A stretch of 64,000 nt of DNA, taken from positions 1,196,280 through 1,260,279 of the forward strand of contig VYZB01000209.1 of assembly GCA_013397455.1 (NCBI GenBank), in the 5' to 3' direction. Within the stretch, counting starts at the first letter, position 1, and every line of letters starts with the position of its first letter. Positions 1-12,626 of this stretch are shown piece by piece. A program made the translations under genes and the position numbers. This stretch comes from Crotophaga sulcirostris. Its lineage: Eukaryota > Chordata > Aves > Cuculiformes > Crotophagidae. A model generated the notes under the pieces. It ran no database searches and was not told the origin of the DNA. It worked only from the letters and a program-made list of their open reading frames with translations.

Positions 1-666
1 TTCCTGCCCGGATTTGCACTTAGCAGTGGCAAAACACCTGCTATCTGTAGCAAAACCCTTTATGCCAGGTAACTGTGACCTTCTCAGCCAAGGCTCTACG
101 TCAAAGCTTTGCTTAGTGGAGATTTTTGGTTTAGTAAGTGGACAGAAGGAGATTTTTAGCATTAGTTTTTTTATTTTTTTCTGCAAGGCCAGAATGACAG
201 ACAACGAAGCAAGGATCTTGGAAATAACAAGGGATGAAAAGCAAGCCCGAGTGACTGACGAATGGGACAAACACCTGTCTCTTGTACAGGCACCACCACA
301 CCTCTGGGTGTGTTGAGCCTGACTGACAGCCCAGCCGGGGGCTGCTGCGAAACGTTCTGAGGTTTCTCCTCCTGTCCACTCAACTCAAAATGATTTATTA
401 TGACTGCTAATTAACGAGCAGTTCCCACAGTGAAGCCACCGCCGAAGAGCTGCTGCTCGGGCCTGCTGGACGTCCAGAGGACACGGCCACACCTCGAGGC
501 TGGCGCGGAACCCCCGCTCCTCACGCAGGGCCCGTTCCCGCGGCCCCGCCAGGACCCGAGCGGCCCCCCCCCCCGCAGCGCGCGAGGCCAACAGGTGCCT
601 CGGCCGGGCCACCCCCGCGCCGCCGCAGACCCCCGGGAGGAGAGGGGACGCCCCCACCCCACTCAC
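1..666 (-). other. HOOK1: HOOK1 intron 1 (5' part; continues past window start)
   Basis: The intron begins at 666 on the minus strand with the donor GTGAGT directly after the HOOK1 exon-1 codon for Trp. No acceptor and no further HOOK1 coding exon are recognisable down to position 1, so exon 2 lies outside the window. The part next to the exon (about 430-666) belongs to the CpG island and holds an 11-base C run at 564-574, read as G on the transcribed strand. The part below about 400 is ordinary mixed sequence. Confidence 0.75.
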
Positions 667-717
667 CCAGAGGATGAGGCTGTCACAGAGCAGGGGGTCC
701 GCCGGCTTCGCCTCCAT
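667..717 (-). CDS. HOOK1: HOOK1 first coding exon (17 codons)
   Basis: The exon reads MEAKPADPLLCDSLILW and ends at a GTGAGT donor in phase 0. The stretch CDSLILW matches the start of the HOOK domain of mammalian HOOK1 (CDSLMIW as I remember it), where the first exon also ends after this Trp. HOOK proteins link cargo to dynein: the N-terminal globular HOOK (calponin-homology-like) domain binds dynein light intermediate chain, followed by a long coiled coil and a C-terminal cargo or FHF-complex region. Only the first residues of that domain are here. The start codon has a full Kozak context (GCCGCCATGG), lies inside a CpG island, and is the only well-placed ATG for this frame. The head-to-tail position after FGGY supports the identity. 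HOOK2 or HOOK3 is less likely from both residues and synteny. Confidence 0.85.
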
Positions 718-930
718 GGCGGCAGCAGCGGTGGCGCCTCCTCCCGCTGCCCCCGCCGGCCGCCCCCGCTCAGGGCGGCTGCGCGAGCGCCCGGCACCGC
801 GCGCGCCTGACGGGGCGGAGCGGAGCGGAGCGGGCCCCCCCCCCGCGCGCGCCGTTCCCGCCGGCGCCTGCCTCCACGCACGCGGGAGGGTGAGGGAGGG
901 CCAAGGAGGGTGAGGGCGGACACGTCAGCG

Positions 931-938
931 CCCGCCCC
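931..938 (-). promoter_or_regulatory. Sp1-type GC box
   Basis: The minus strand reads GGGGCGGG, about 215 bp upstream of the HOOK1 ATG and inside the CpG island. The motif is seen directly; use by Sp1/KLF factors is inferred. Confidence 0.5.
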
Positions 939-1004
939 TGCCTTCAAACGCCGGGAGTGGCAGCGGGCGAGCCTAATCACAGGGCAGGGGCGTAGCTGCT
1001 CGAG

Positions 1005-1009
1005 CCAAT
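1005..1009 (+). promoter_or_regulatory. CCAAT box (candidate NF-Y site)
   Basis: The string GAGCCAATCACG contains a CCAAT core with good NF-Y flanks about 290 bp upstream of the HOOK1 ATG. NF-Y works in either orientation. Function is inferred. Confidence 0.45.
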
Positions 1010-1218
1010 CACGGAGCGTGTCCCTCAGGGGCGGCGCCGCGCCTTAGTGCTCGGCTGCCCTCAGCGGCCGCAGTTGCCGCCCCGCCGCTGCGCGGCCCCT
1101 GGAGCGCGGTGCGCGGGCCGGGGATCAGCGGGCCCAGCCCTTTCCCGCCCTCCGCGGCCGCCGGCCCTGAGTGCTCGGGGCGGGGCTGCCCAGGGGCTGT
1201 CGCCGCGTCCCGTGGCGG

Positions 1219-1602
1219 TCACAGAATCACAGAATCACCTGGTTGGAAAAGGCCTTTGAGATCATCGAGTCCAGCTGTGCCTGTCCGCTTACTGAACCAC
1301 ATCCCTGGGAAACTCATCCACCTGCCTTTTAAACACCTCCAGGAATGGGGACTCAACCACCTCCCTGGGCAGCCGTTCCAATGCTTGACAACCCTTTCAG
1401 GGAAGAATTTTTTCCTGATGTCTAATCTGACCCCCACCTCCGGCACAACTTGAGGCCATTTCCCCTCATCCTGTCACTTGGGAGAGGAGACCAACACCCA
1501 CCTCGCCACAGCCTCCTCTCAGGCAGCTGTAGGCAGTGATGAGGCCTCCCCTCAGCCGCCTCCAAGCTAAACAGCCCCAGTTCTCTCAGCTGCCCCTCGT
1601 TA
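1219..1602 (-). repeat. CR1 LINE 3' fragment, minus orientation
   Basis: The plus strand opens with two tandem TCACAGAA units followed by the avian CR1 3' tail (reverse complement of the region reading GATGATCTCAAAGGCC TTTTCC). It continues through the usual CR1 3' UTR words, including the segments on lessons such as CCCTGGGCAGCCGTTCCAATG and the CCCCTCATCCTGTCACTTG region, to about 1600. It is a 5'-truncated, non-autonomous copy of about 385 bp in antisense to plus. It marks the genome as avian or at least archosaur/sauropsid. The 5' edge is approximate. Confidence 0.92.
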
Positions 1603-2150
1603 AGACTCAGAGATCAGAGTTGTGGTGGATAATGTGTGTGGTATTTACATGGCTATTTCCCCTCATAGTGCTGTCCAGGACTGATAAAGGCTCAAGAGTG
1701 GACCTGGATTTCTGAAAACCCTTTGACTGTTTCCTTCACCAAAGGTTCCCATGGAAGATTATCAGAAATCCTTATTAAAACAGGATAAGAAATAAAAGTT
1801 TTTTACATTAAATCCCACAGAGTTCTGTGCTAGGATTTACACTAAGCTTGCTCATTTTAGTTTTGTAATGTTTTTCTTTTTTCATGACTACTAGTTTTTG
1901 TTTACTTTTCTTTTACCCCTCTTCATTTGCTTACTGATTCTCCTCTATAATTGTCTTTTCCATTCTCAGCAAGCATCATATGTGTCTGCACTTCCTACCA
2001 ACCTTTAGCCAGTTTCCTACAATCCATTTCACAGAAACATACAATTCTACATTTCAGCTCCTTGATTTCACATGTGCTTTCTCTGCAGATTCAACCTCTC
2101 ATACACTTTATAGAGTTTTTACAGGCAACTCCTCTTTCCTGGGTTTATGC

Positions 2151-2640
2151 TATATGAGCCAAAAAGCCGCAAGAGCCAGCTGCTTTCCAGGGAATGTGGA
2201 GCCAAGAGTGAGAACACAGACAGCAGGGCAGGAGCTCCACCAGCCAGGGCTCCATCCCACAGTACCCAAGCAAGGTGGGCAGAGCAGAACCAAAGATGTG
2301 CAGCCATGAGGTCAGATGGACAGCTGAGGTCACACTGATGAGACAGGTACACAGCAAAGCCCAGAAGGCAGCCCACTGGCCAGGATCAGGCCCAGCAAGG
2401 GTTACCAGAGTCAGGCACAGTCCTTAGGTCACTGAGCAGGGGCAGAGTGACAAGGCTGTTCTGAAGTCAAGCTGGGAATTCAGTCTACAGATCAGTGGAG
2501 TCCACAGCCAGGCACAGGTGTGGCTGTGACTCTGCTGAAGGCTGAGCTTAAATGAAGTGGCCCTTCGGCAGAGGGTGTGGGTGGAGGCACCAGGTGAGGC
2601 CATCAAGGCTTATTACAGCACCTGGGGCCCTGACAACATA
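2151..2640. repeat. GC-elevated block, possible unassigned interspersed repeat
   Basis: A block of about 490 bp is clearly richer in G and C than its AT-rich flanks and is full of short words such as CCAGG, CAGGGG and GGTCA. Its abrupt edges suggest an inserted element, but I recognise no CR1, LTR or SINE consensus in it. No coding potential is visible. A repeat-library search would settle this. Confidence 0.25.
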
Positions 2641-5600
2641 CTCTATTTTCAGTGGGTTCATCTTGCATACATGCAAAACCTACTGCAGAGAAGAGTTTTC
2701 CACTGGAGGGCTGCAGAGTGCACACAGGAGGGAAGGATGGTGCATAACCAGATCCAGCAAAGGCCTAAAACACGTGTCTCAGGGTTGCTCCTCATTCAAA
2801 AGCATCTAGAAAATATTATTCATAAGAGATGCCTGTGCTGGAAAGGAGTTACAGCCTGTAGGTAGTGCAGGGCAGCTGGCTGAGTTCTGTGGGAGTGGCA
2901 CTTGTCTAAAATGAAAGGCAGGCTGTACAGGTTTGGTAATCTGGGATTATGTCAGAAGAGATTGGCTCACCCATGGACTCCGGGCCGTTGCACCCATGTC
3001 AGACAGCTGACTCTGAGTGATCGAGCGTTCACCCAGATAAACACAGCACACATCTTCCTAAGGAACGTTACACTTGGTGACATACCCAGTTTTGCAGAGA
3101 ACTATGGTACAAATACATCTGGGAATCTGTACAGCTATTTTATGTCTTTCAAGTTGCAACCATGCAGGAGAAGACCAGGAACACCACAGCACTGGCAGGC
3201 TGTGCATAAGAGTTCAGCTGGAGGCAGAAGAAGTAGTAATAGGCTATGTAAATTATGAAGAGTAAGGTAGCTTGGTTTTATTTTTTTAGACCTTATTGGA
3301 AATTTCTTCATGAGCTGCTGCTGCTGATATGGATGCATGTCAGCAAATTCTAGTTTTGTGCCAATCAAAATTTATGACCTATATTAATGTCCTAGAAACA
3401 GGGAAGGCTAGCTTGGCTTCTCCCTCCAGGACTGCAGTTTAGTCTCCTGATGTCTAATGTCCACTGTTACAACATTTTAAACTCAGGTTAAATTGCTTCT
3501 TACAGTAGGAACTTACTCAAAATGTGCTCAACCTTTTTGATAGTGCGTCCTTTGCCTTCTTGACAAAGCATCTAACAGCCTGTCAGCATATCCAGACATT
3601 TCAGTTTTCCCATACCCAATCCTCGTTTACAGGACTGAATCTAAAAGGGATTTTCTAAGCACTTGGGAAAAAATAACATCAGAATGTAAAAATACCAGTG
3701 ACACTTGGTTGTTAGGTATATAAATTGCACATTTCTCACCATTAGAGTACATGAGATGAAGAATTATCCTCAGCTTTTTGGTCATGTTTAGCAGCTTGAC
3801 TGATAACTGAACACCTAAAAATCATACAATATGAAGGAAAAAACCACATCATGGTTCTAATGTGAACTCATGGTATTTGACTGGCTGAAGACTATCAGTA
3901 CCTTGCTGGTCTCGCGTCGGTTTGTGTTTCCTGATTGCACAAGAGATGGAACAATTTTCCACAAACTGCAGGTCACTGGCAGTCAGCGCTCAGTCTTGTG
4001 ATTAGCACTGTACCCCAGGGGCTGACAGCTCCCTAGAAAGTTACCCAAGAGACCTGTGTCAGCTGTAAGAGTGGTACCAATCCATTGCTTGCTCCATTCC
4101 AGTGTAAGAATTCACAGGGGCTGGGGGGAACGGGAACAGACACGACACTGGTCATGGCTTATTTCATGATTGCTTTCCAATCTTGTCATTAATTGCATTT
4201 TACATGAGTAGTAGCTCAAGGAGCAGGGAGTGGTTGGAGGTACAGACAAAATCTTACCATGATCTGGAAAGGAGCTGTCTGGGAACGTGATACTGGCTTA
4301 TCTATTTTCTATCTGAGAAAAACAGCTTGAGGAAATGAAAAGAAAGGATAAACACAGAAAAAGTCAGTCCTGGTGGGTGAAATACTTCTGGGATGGCTGC
4401 CTATTTGACAGTGTTTCCCGTCTCTGCACTTGTATGGTATTTGGTGAGGGCAGGAGGTGCTGTTACTGGTGGTTTCAGTCAGGGGGTTGGGTAGGACGAT
4501 ATAGGGCATGTCTGTATGGCACAGTTAGCCAGCATGGGTGACTGCTCTCCTGTGATGTGTCTGAAGAAGATCCCACTGCTTTTCCTCTGAGAGTGCTCTA
4601 CGGTGCTTTCCAGGGCAGTTATGCCCTAAGGGAAATGGGAGCAATGTCATGACGATTCATGTAACTTTATTCACTGTGTACCTGAAGCATCTATTTTGTA
4701 AAATACTCTGAAATATTTTGTCTGGCTGCTATAAGAGATGAAAGTCACTATAACCTATTAATTATTGAAAGATTAGGAATTCTGGACATTTTGTATTCTG
4801 AAAATGAATACCTTGTATGAGAGTATATTCATCAAAGGAGTCTTGTATTCAGGCTTTTCTGAAAGGTGAAAGTATTTTCACGTTGAATAAGCATCTTTCA
4901 AGTATTTTCACATTAGATGGAAATACTTTCATCACTTGAGGCCCTTCTTGGAAGTCATTCAACTATGAGAACACTTGCCTTTAATAAAAGACTGTTTAAG
5001 CCAGTGGGATTCCTAGAATTCCTGAGCCATTTATGCTCTTCTATACACTTTTCTTAGCATATCTTAACTCAATGAACATTTTCTTTCATCCTCACAGACT
5101 TAATGGTGGTAAGAAATAGTCATCTCATTAAAACAACAAAGGATTAGACTGGCATTTGTAGTCTGCCTTACAATGAATTTTGTTTCAATGGGAGTAATTC
5201 TGGGGTCCTTGATTACAAAATTCCAGGTACAGTTATCTTAGCCCATGTGATACCGTGAGTGTGTGTATACAGCACACAAATGCATCTACACCTGTTACAC
5301 AGAATAACAACAATGCAATTACTATGTTATTATTCTAGTGTATTTAGTTTATTATAGCAGTTTCAGGAAAAAAAATCAAGTACTTATATTAATTACGTTT
5401 TAATGTATGTCAGTGAAGTAGGCCTTGATAAACTGAAACAGATGTTGCTTTAACAATACTGTGGCATGAGCTATGCAGATCACATTTTAATACAGAGACT
5501 ATTAAATTGCAAAGTAGAAATCTATTGTTAATCTCATGCGTAAGACAAATAAAAAACAGGGAAATCACAAACTTAATTTCCAAAACTAAGTAATATCTTT

Positions 5601-8600
5601 AGATGGATTCTGTGCCAGGGTACTGGTATAAAGGCTTGCATAGAGAAACTAATTACAGTAATTTCTAATCTCTCTGAGCATAATTTTCAAAACTCTATGT
5701 TCCATTGTACTTATTATATATCATTATCTTACTATTCAGCATCATTACCATCGGTATACAAGGTTCACTGAATAAAATGTTAGTAACTCTTTAATTTCCA
5801 TTATTTTTAAGTTGAAAATTATCAGCAAAGTTATTAAAGAGCATTCCGTTCTCAACATCTATAAGTTGATGTGAAAAATTACTAAAAGACATGTTTTTAA
5901 ATGGGGTATTTACTGGGACAGCCTGGAGAGGGTGCTACTGCTTACACCATGTCAGTTCTCCAGATGAAGAAATGGCTCCAGCTTCTGCATCTGTCAGTCT
6001 GGCATCTTTAATTAGTAATTAAATCACACTGTAGATTTGTATACATACTTGGATAAATAATAAATGACAACTATCACACTGGCATGTGAGGACACATGCA
6101 TACCCAGGGCAGGAAATCTCATACAGTATTTCATTTGTCGCCAGTTTATCTGTAACAAAGTGAGGAAGATGCCCTGGGGACTGGTGACTAACAAGGAGCA
6201 TTGTTTATGCTACAAATCCCATCCAGTTATTAGTCTTTGAAAAGTGCTTTGTTTAGCTTATCAGTGCTTCAGCAGGAATGCCAGGGGCATTATTTTGGTT
6301 TTAAGTGTATTTCTATTCCAGTATTACTGACTCCCACTCTACCCCTCTATAAGAGGCTATGTGTTACCTGAGGGCTGAAAATTAGGCATGTGCTTCAGTT
6401 CCTTGTTGAATCAGGATCAGGGTGGTTAACACTACACAAACCCAAGCCCTTAACAGGTTTTCTTATTAAATTTTCTGCATTACATTGAACATCTTCACAG
6501 AAAACAAGCCTTTCTTAAGGACCAGAGAGCATGACAAAGAATAAACACCTTATAAAGTATATATACCCACCTATTAAAATGATTTTAGCATGTTAGACCT
6601 TCTGCTTAAATCCTACACTTTACTTGAAGACCAGACAACATTGTGTTACACAATCTAATACTGCAGTTATGCAATTCCAAAGTATCACAAGTGTCTGGCA
6701 AGATTTAAGCCTGTTTCACAACAGAAATGGTAAGCTGGTACTCCATCAGATGATCAGAATATCTGTAGTGTGCCCTTGATCAAGTTAATATTTAAAAATA
6801 GTAATGCAATATCTTTTCAATTACGTTAAACATCCTTTAGGGGGAGAAGATTTATTTAGATGCTTTAGAAAGGGAGGGCTGTGGGTTTTTTTTTCCAGGA
6901 ATCCTCTGCTATTTTAGTGGATTTGCTTTATTTGAGAAAAAAGAAACACCAAATTTGGCAACCTCATCATCATCACAGTGACTTCAGCTGCCTCATCTGT
7001 CTCCAAACAGCTACGTTCCCAGTAGAAACCAACTGCTGACATTTATTCTGTGGTAAATTTTCTGGGTTATCAGTGCAGTGCCTATACACACTACTAAATG
7101 CAGTGCATTTCTTACAAGAATCTTATCACCTGTGTAAGAACCAGGACCAAGCCTTCCTACCTGGAATTAACGTAAGTTCTCTCTCTAGAAGTAGCAGAAG
7201 TCCCATCTTCATATCCCTCTGACAGAGTCTTAAGACAACAAGAGGTAACAGATCATCTTGCAGGATCCTGTTAAGTTACAGCAAAAACTCATGGAATGGG
7301 TAAAATGTGCAGAAACCCACACAATTTGTATTCAACTATGTAACAACCCTTACAAAAATCAACAGTCTAATAATCATACAGTTTGTGTCTGTAAAAGCAC
7401 AAGATATAATGAACATGAAGTCTTATATTCAAACATGAACTCACTTCTGGGAAGACAGCTTGTCTTTTTATATGTCATACTCAACAGCACAAAACCCAGC
7501 TATCCCATAAAATTGATTCTGATTGTACTTATACTGGAGAAGATCAGGAGTAAACCACCACAGTTTCAGGTCTGATTCTGTTCCATAGACTTGCTTCCCA
7601 TGTGAAACAATTGCTTAAAATAAAGCAGAAGGGATCTAAAGCAAGAAGGCATAATTTCTGTAAAAAGCTTTCTAAACAAAAAAGATTATTGAAAGTTACA
7701 TATTAAACAATTCCAAAAGTGAATTTCTAATCATGTATAATAAAAATTAATGGTAATTTTTTTTTTTACGTAAATCCATGTGGTCTTATAGGGGAAAAGT
7801 GTTCAAAGACACTTCATCACGATGGATACTCAGTAATTGTTTATTCCAGCCCAGGATCTGTCTTAACAGGAAAGATCCAGATTTAGAAGGACCTTCTGTT
7901 CAGGCTGCCCGTGGTGTGGTCTCCTGTGCTACTTACTTTGCTTGTCCTGGATAATCTAAGTAAAACCATAATTCTGTAGACAAATGTGTCTGCTAAAAGC
8001 CTTCTTTGAGTCTTCTTTGAGGCTGCTAGGCCATATGGTTAGGATTACACCAGACAAATAATTTTTCAAAGGGAACACAAGGATGAAACACAGAATAGTG
8101 GAGGGAGTTATGTCCATAATTGCATTTACAAAGGACATTTCAGGATTTTTAAGGCCCACATTCTCCACCACTAGAGCCAGTGTGAGCTTTGCCCCTGTGC
8201 TGAAAGGCAGCAGGATAAAGCCACCACTTGGACACTGTGTCTCTCAGACTTCTGGGATACATCACCTAGTGAATCTGCAGGTGACGCTCACCATCTCACT
8301 GCCCTAGCTGCTTGTCAGGCTCCTTGCTGCCATCCCCACAGCAGCTCTGGCGGAAGAGAACTCCCCGTGAAGGTGCTTCAGTGCTAGTATGCAGCATGAG
8401 ACCAGTAACCTCTGGGAGCAGGGCAGGTAGGCAGCTGGAGGCAGCAATATCTGATAATGCCACACCAAGACACATTAGAAGACACTGGTCAGAACCATAA
8501 AGCTCCCTTCTACTGCTCTGGCATTCAACAGAGACCTTGGAAAGCAAGTGCAAGTTATATTTACAAGCCATTCACACTTCTCTTACCATGTAAGGGTAAG

Positions 8601-9007
8601 GACCCAAGCACAAATGAGAACAATGGGACCATGTTGTTAAAGCTGGTGCAATAAAAGCACATTTTTATCTTTAGGAAGTGTTACTTTTCTCAAGATTGAA
8701 ATGATGCTCACACAGCACAGCTCCTCATCACCGCTGCCACTGTCTCCACCCTCTGAAACTACCACGAATCAGCAGATCACCAGCAGCTAGGGACACTTTG
8801 TAGGGCTGATCTACCTCATGAGTAATACCATTTAATACTTCAGGATGTTTAATGTTTTTATAACATTGTTTTATAATATACAGGAAAAGGATGCTTTGAA
8901 TATAACTCACTCCAGGACAAACAGTAAGCATATGGCCTCAAAATGTGTTTCAAATAATGTCACTGAAGTTACTGTTTCAAGTATAAAGATAGACATAACA
9001 AAAAAGA

Positions 9008-9080
9008 TCATCAGCTTTCCTCTCTCTCTGGCCTGGTTCATTTTCCATTTTCCATCTGTGAATATGAGATGATGATACAG
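9008..9080 (+). repeat. Possible MIR SINE remnant
   Basis: The order CCTCTCTCTGG, then TTTTCC, then CATCTGTGAATATGAGATGATGATA resembles the MIR core, which reads CCTCTCTG, CAGTTTCC, then CATCTGTAAAATGGGGATGATAATA. Divergence is high, so this is a tentative call. Confidence 0.33.
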
Positions 9081-12000
9081 GGTTTATTTTTATTTTATTT
9101 CCAGATCCACAGAGGAGAAATACCACATACAAGCTTGGTATATATTGTTATCATTAGCTGTATGTATTTAGCTAGGCTTTACTTTCTCCAAGTACATAAT
9201 CATCTATGCTCTGAAGCACTGATTCCAACGCAATGCATTATATCTGCCGTGACTATGTTTATATAGTAGAAGCGGCCTCTGTAACAAGTCTGGTTTTCAT
9301 GTCTTAAACCAATAAAACTTTACATTGGGCTTATCAAAACCATTCTGTGTTGATCTAAGTCTGTTGTGACTAAAACCAGTAATAAAACTGCTCTTGATGC
9401 CCTGTGGAACACAGCTAAGGCAACACTGAGCTAGCTTAATAAATTCCGCTCTGGTTAAAGTTTTATTTAAAAAATGTGGTCAACCCAGAGCTTTTAAAGA
9501 AGATTAATGTGGACTTATAAAAAAATGTCTGATTTTATTAGTAGTAGTAATTCATATAGTTTGTCCTGAAGTTTTCCTTTTCAGCTCCAGTTTGAACCAT
9601 ATGTTCAGGAAGTTCAACTGAAAAGTGATCCTTGAGCAATATTATTTTTTTCTAATTAACAATAACCACAGAGGTATTTCAGAGAAACCTACAGACTCCC
9701 TCAGAAGGTTGTTCAGTGGGCTAGATTAAAACAAGATTTTGCCTATTTTATGAAAAATGCATCGAAGCACAAGTAGGTCAGCTTCAGAGGATTTCAGGGA
9801 TTCTGCATGTAGCAAACTTTAATTTCCACGGGCTTCTTTTTTGAAAGCCATTGAAGAACTATGGTATCCATCAGTGCCCCCCTGTCATCACTGGGACTGA
9901 GCATGGGCACCGCAATACAGCTGCCAGTATCACGATACAGGATCAGGACCCAGCGGGTCAGGCATGATGTTTGTCAAATGCAAAAGTTCAAGTGAAAGCT
10001 GGAAGCTGGCTGCCAGACTGAGTTTAAACCTACCGGATGGGGGTTTAGATAGAGACAGCCTTGTGCTCAGCCAACTGCTCTGCATACGCAAAGGAAGAGA
10101 GAGTCGTAAAGAAAAGCCTTGCACTCAAAAGAAAACAAAAATAAAAAGCACAAGTCAAAGTCAGGTTCATAAAAAACATCTTTGGGCCAAATTTAACATC
10201 TCTAGTATATATGTGACATAACTGATAGCATCACGAACATTTTTATACTTTACTTCAAGCACCCTGCACTGAGGGCTCCTGAAGACTTCTTTTTATGATA
10301 CTGCTTACAAGAAACTCCTTGCTGGTTATTCTGGAGAACGAAGAGCATTGTTTAATTCAATAGAACAATTCCATCAAAATGGCAGCACAGCATTCTGCTT
10401 CTGTTTTCACTGGGATCCCTGTCAAATTTCATCAGTTTAAATGATTTTTTTTCCTGCCCTGTCACGCTGCACACTGCGCCCAGGAGCTGAAAGTCAAGCT
10501 GTGCTGCTTCTGATTAGATGCTATTTATGCTTTGCTGGTTTGCCAGCACTGACATTACTGTAAGTCAGCCACTGCTGTCAATTACAGGTGCAGTCTAATC
10601 TTACCATCCTCAGACTCTGTCCTCTGTCACACCTGAGACCTTAGTACAAGAAGAAATTATGTCACATGTGGAAATCAGTTAGCAGTTGTCTGTATAAGAA
10701 GAATTAAAAAGAATGCAGCAAGTCATTCAGCCAGAGCTATGCAGTTCCAGCAGGGCAGCAGGGCTGGAATATAGTAAGAGAAAGGAAAAAAAGGTAAACA
10801 AACAAACAAAACAGCCCCATGTACAACAGTCCATTACCAAGATATGTGTTGTGCCACCAGATCCTGCAGCACCAGGCTGTCCCTCAGCTGTGTACGTTGG
10901 TTTATTTGGGATAACTGGCCCTCATAATCCTTAGAAGCCCCACTGGCTCTGGAGGAACTCCACTTTTATACAACTGCACTGCTTTTGTCCACAGCAGCCA
11001 ACACTGTGCTCCAAAGGGTGCCTCTGTTCCTGAGTGCTTCAACCATAATCTGGGGAGCTTCAAGAATAAGATACTATCTGCAGGAAAAGAATCTGAATCA
11101 AAGGCTCCCTTTGCAGGTCCATGCATCTCTGTGTATGCCAGTGTGCAAGAGCAAAAGCTCCACTTTTACAGGAACTTTCCAGAGCAAAACCACATAGTAA
11201 AATGGAACGAAAGCATTACATTCATTTTTACGGCCAGTCATAGAAAGAGGGTATATTAATTCTGACACCTTCCTTGTAAACATTAAATAGCCTCAAATAT
11301 ATTTCATGTATCTTTAATGCAACTTTTTTTCTTTTGGTAGGTTCCTGTCTGATCACATACTGGAAACACGGTCCCTGGTTAGCAGCAATAACCTGCCCTC
11401 TCTGCAGACAGAAGGTAAGACTTGCCTCCCCTGTACGCACCTGCGTTATGAAACAACACGAAATTACAAGCTTGAACTCTTAGGATCAACTTTATTTATC
11501 CTCTAATTTCCCATAGCATTTCAAAATCCACTTGAAATGGACTTGAACGACCCTGCAGCCATTTGCATTTATCATCTGACACAAGTCATATCAGGCAACT
11601 CTGTGAAATATTAAACAGGCCTCCAGCATTTTACTTTTGTATAGCTTATTGAATCTCTCGGATAACATTCCATAAAAAGCAATATGGAAGTTCCTAGTCT
11701 CATCTCAACCCAGTCAGAGGCTGCCTGTTGTACTGGAAGGATGGATGCAGGTTATAAAAGGAAAACGTTCTTGCCTTTGTGGAACTGCTGGAGCTGGACA
11801 AAGGTCTAGCTGTGAGAGAGAAACTATGGAGACACGTGTGCTACAGAACACTGTTCTTCATCCTGGAGATTAAAATACACTGTGCTAATGTCCATCTTTC
11901 CTTATGAAGGTGGTTCTTCTGGATAACATCTCTTACGAAAAGCAACAGGATAAGCCAAGTAAACAAACTGTACATGACATTATAAACTACAACAAGTGTT

Positions 12001-12614
12001 TCTCAGGGCAACCTCCACCCGTAAGTATTTATAAACCTAGATTTACGTCGTACTGTGCAACACACAGAGGACTGACAGAGACCCAGCAATGAAAACTAGT
12101 TTGTATCGTTACGTGAATTTCCTTTTTCTGCACTTAGGGATAACACCATAGTTGAAGTGTTACCATCCACTGCTGCGTCCACTGCCTTCTAGGAAAGATG
12201 CTTCTCAGAGTCCCTAAGTTATAGAAGTCCTCATGCGCTCATTCTAGCAGGCACAAGAAAGCAGTGTGGGATGAAATACAGGAAGCAAAGCAGAACTAGA
12301 GATGTTCAGGCTGGAACTACTGAGTTCGAAATCTGAACTCAGATTTGAACTCCAGAATTTTAACTTGCCTCTAAAATTTCAAATCCAGCTTAGATTCCAT
12401 CTTAGAAAGTAGTTTCACCTCTCCCCCAATGTATTCCCAAATTTGAACAGTGCACACCGGCTCTGCACTTTCTGAAAGCTGGAATTCCAGCTGGTACAGA
12501 GACCTGACAGGCAAAAGAAATTATGTGAAAGATGAGGGTTTAAGGCACAAGTGAGGCCCACTCTTGACAGGGTGTAGAATATCACCAAAGCAAATCTTCC
12601 TCTCCTGTCATATC

Positions 12615-12626
12615 CTAGTAGGGGGC
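12615..12626 (+). promoter_or_regulatory. CTCF-like motif in the intergenic region
   Basis: CTAGTAGGGGGC matches the CTCF core (CCASYAGRGGGC) at all but the second position. It lies between FGGY and HOOK1, where an insulator site would be plausible. Occupancy is inferred only. Confidence 0.3.

Larger units (their letters stand above)
430..1218 (-). promoter_or_regulatory. HOOK1: HOOK1 CpG-island promoter and 5' UTR region
   Basis: The sequence is very GC- and CpG-rich from about 430 to 1218, surrounding the HOOK1 start codon at 715-717. Visible elements upstream of the ATG are an Sp1-type GC box (931-938, GGGGCGGG on minus), a TGACG CRE/ATF half-site (923-927 on minus) and a CCAAT box (1005-1009, in plus orientation; NF-Y acts both ways). 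No TATA box is evident, as expected for a housekeeping-type promoter with dispersed starts. Short GGAGC-type repeats lie at about 815-832 and a 10-base C run at 835-844. The transcription start cannot be fixed from sequence; it probably lies between about 760 and 1000. The island is cut off at 1219 by a CR1 insertion. Confidence 0.8.

Noticed and set aside
430..810. A 126-codon Pro/Arg-rich frame on plus over the CpG island
   Set aside because: Frames stay open easily in GC-rich sequence. It is the reverse side of HOOK1 exon 1 and its promoter.
9835..9900. A run of C followed by TGTCATCACTGG, considered as a reverse CTCF site
   Set aside because: The G run on minus is one base too long and the flanks do not fit the core.
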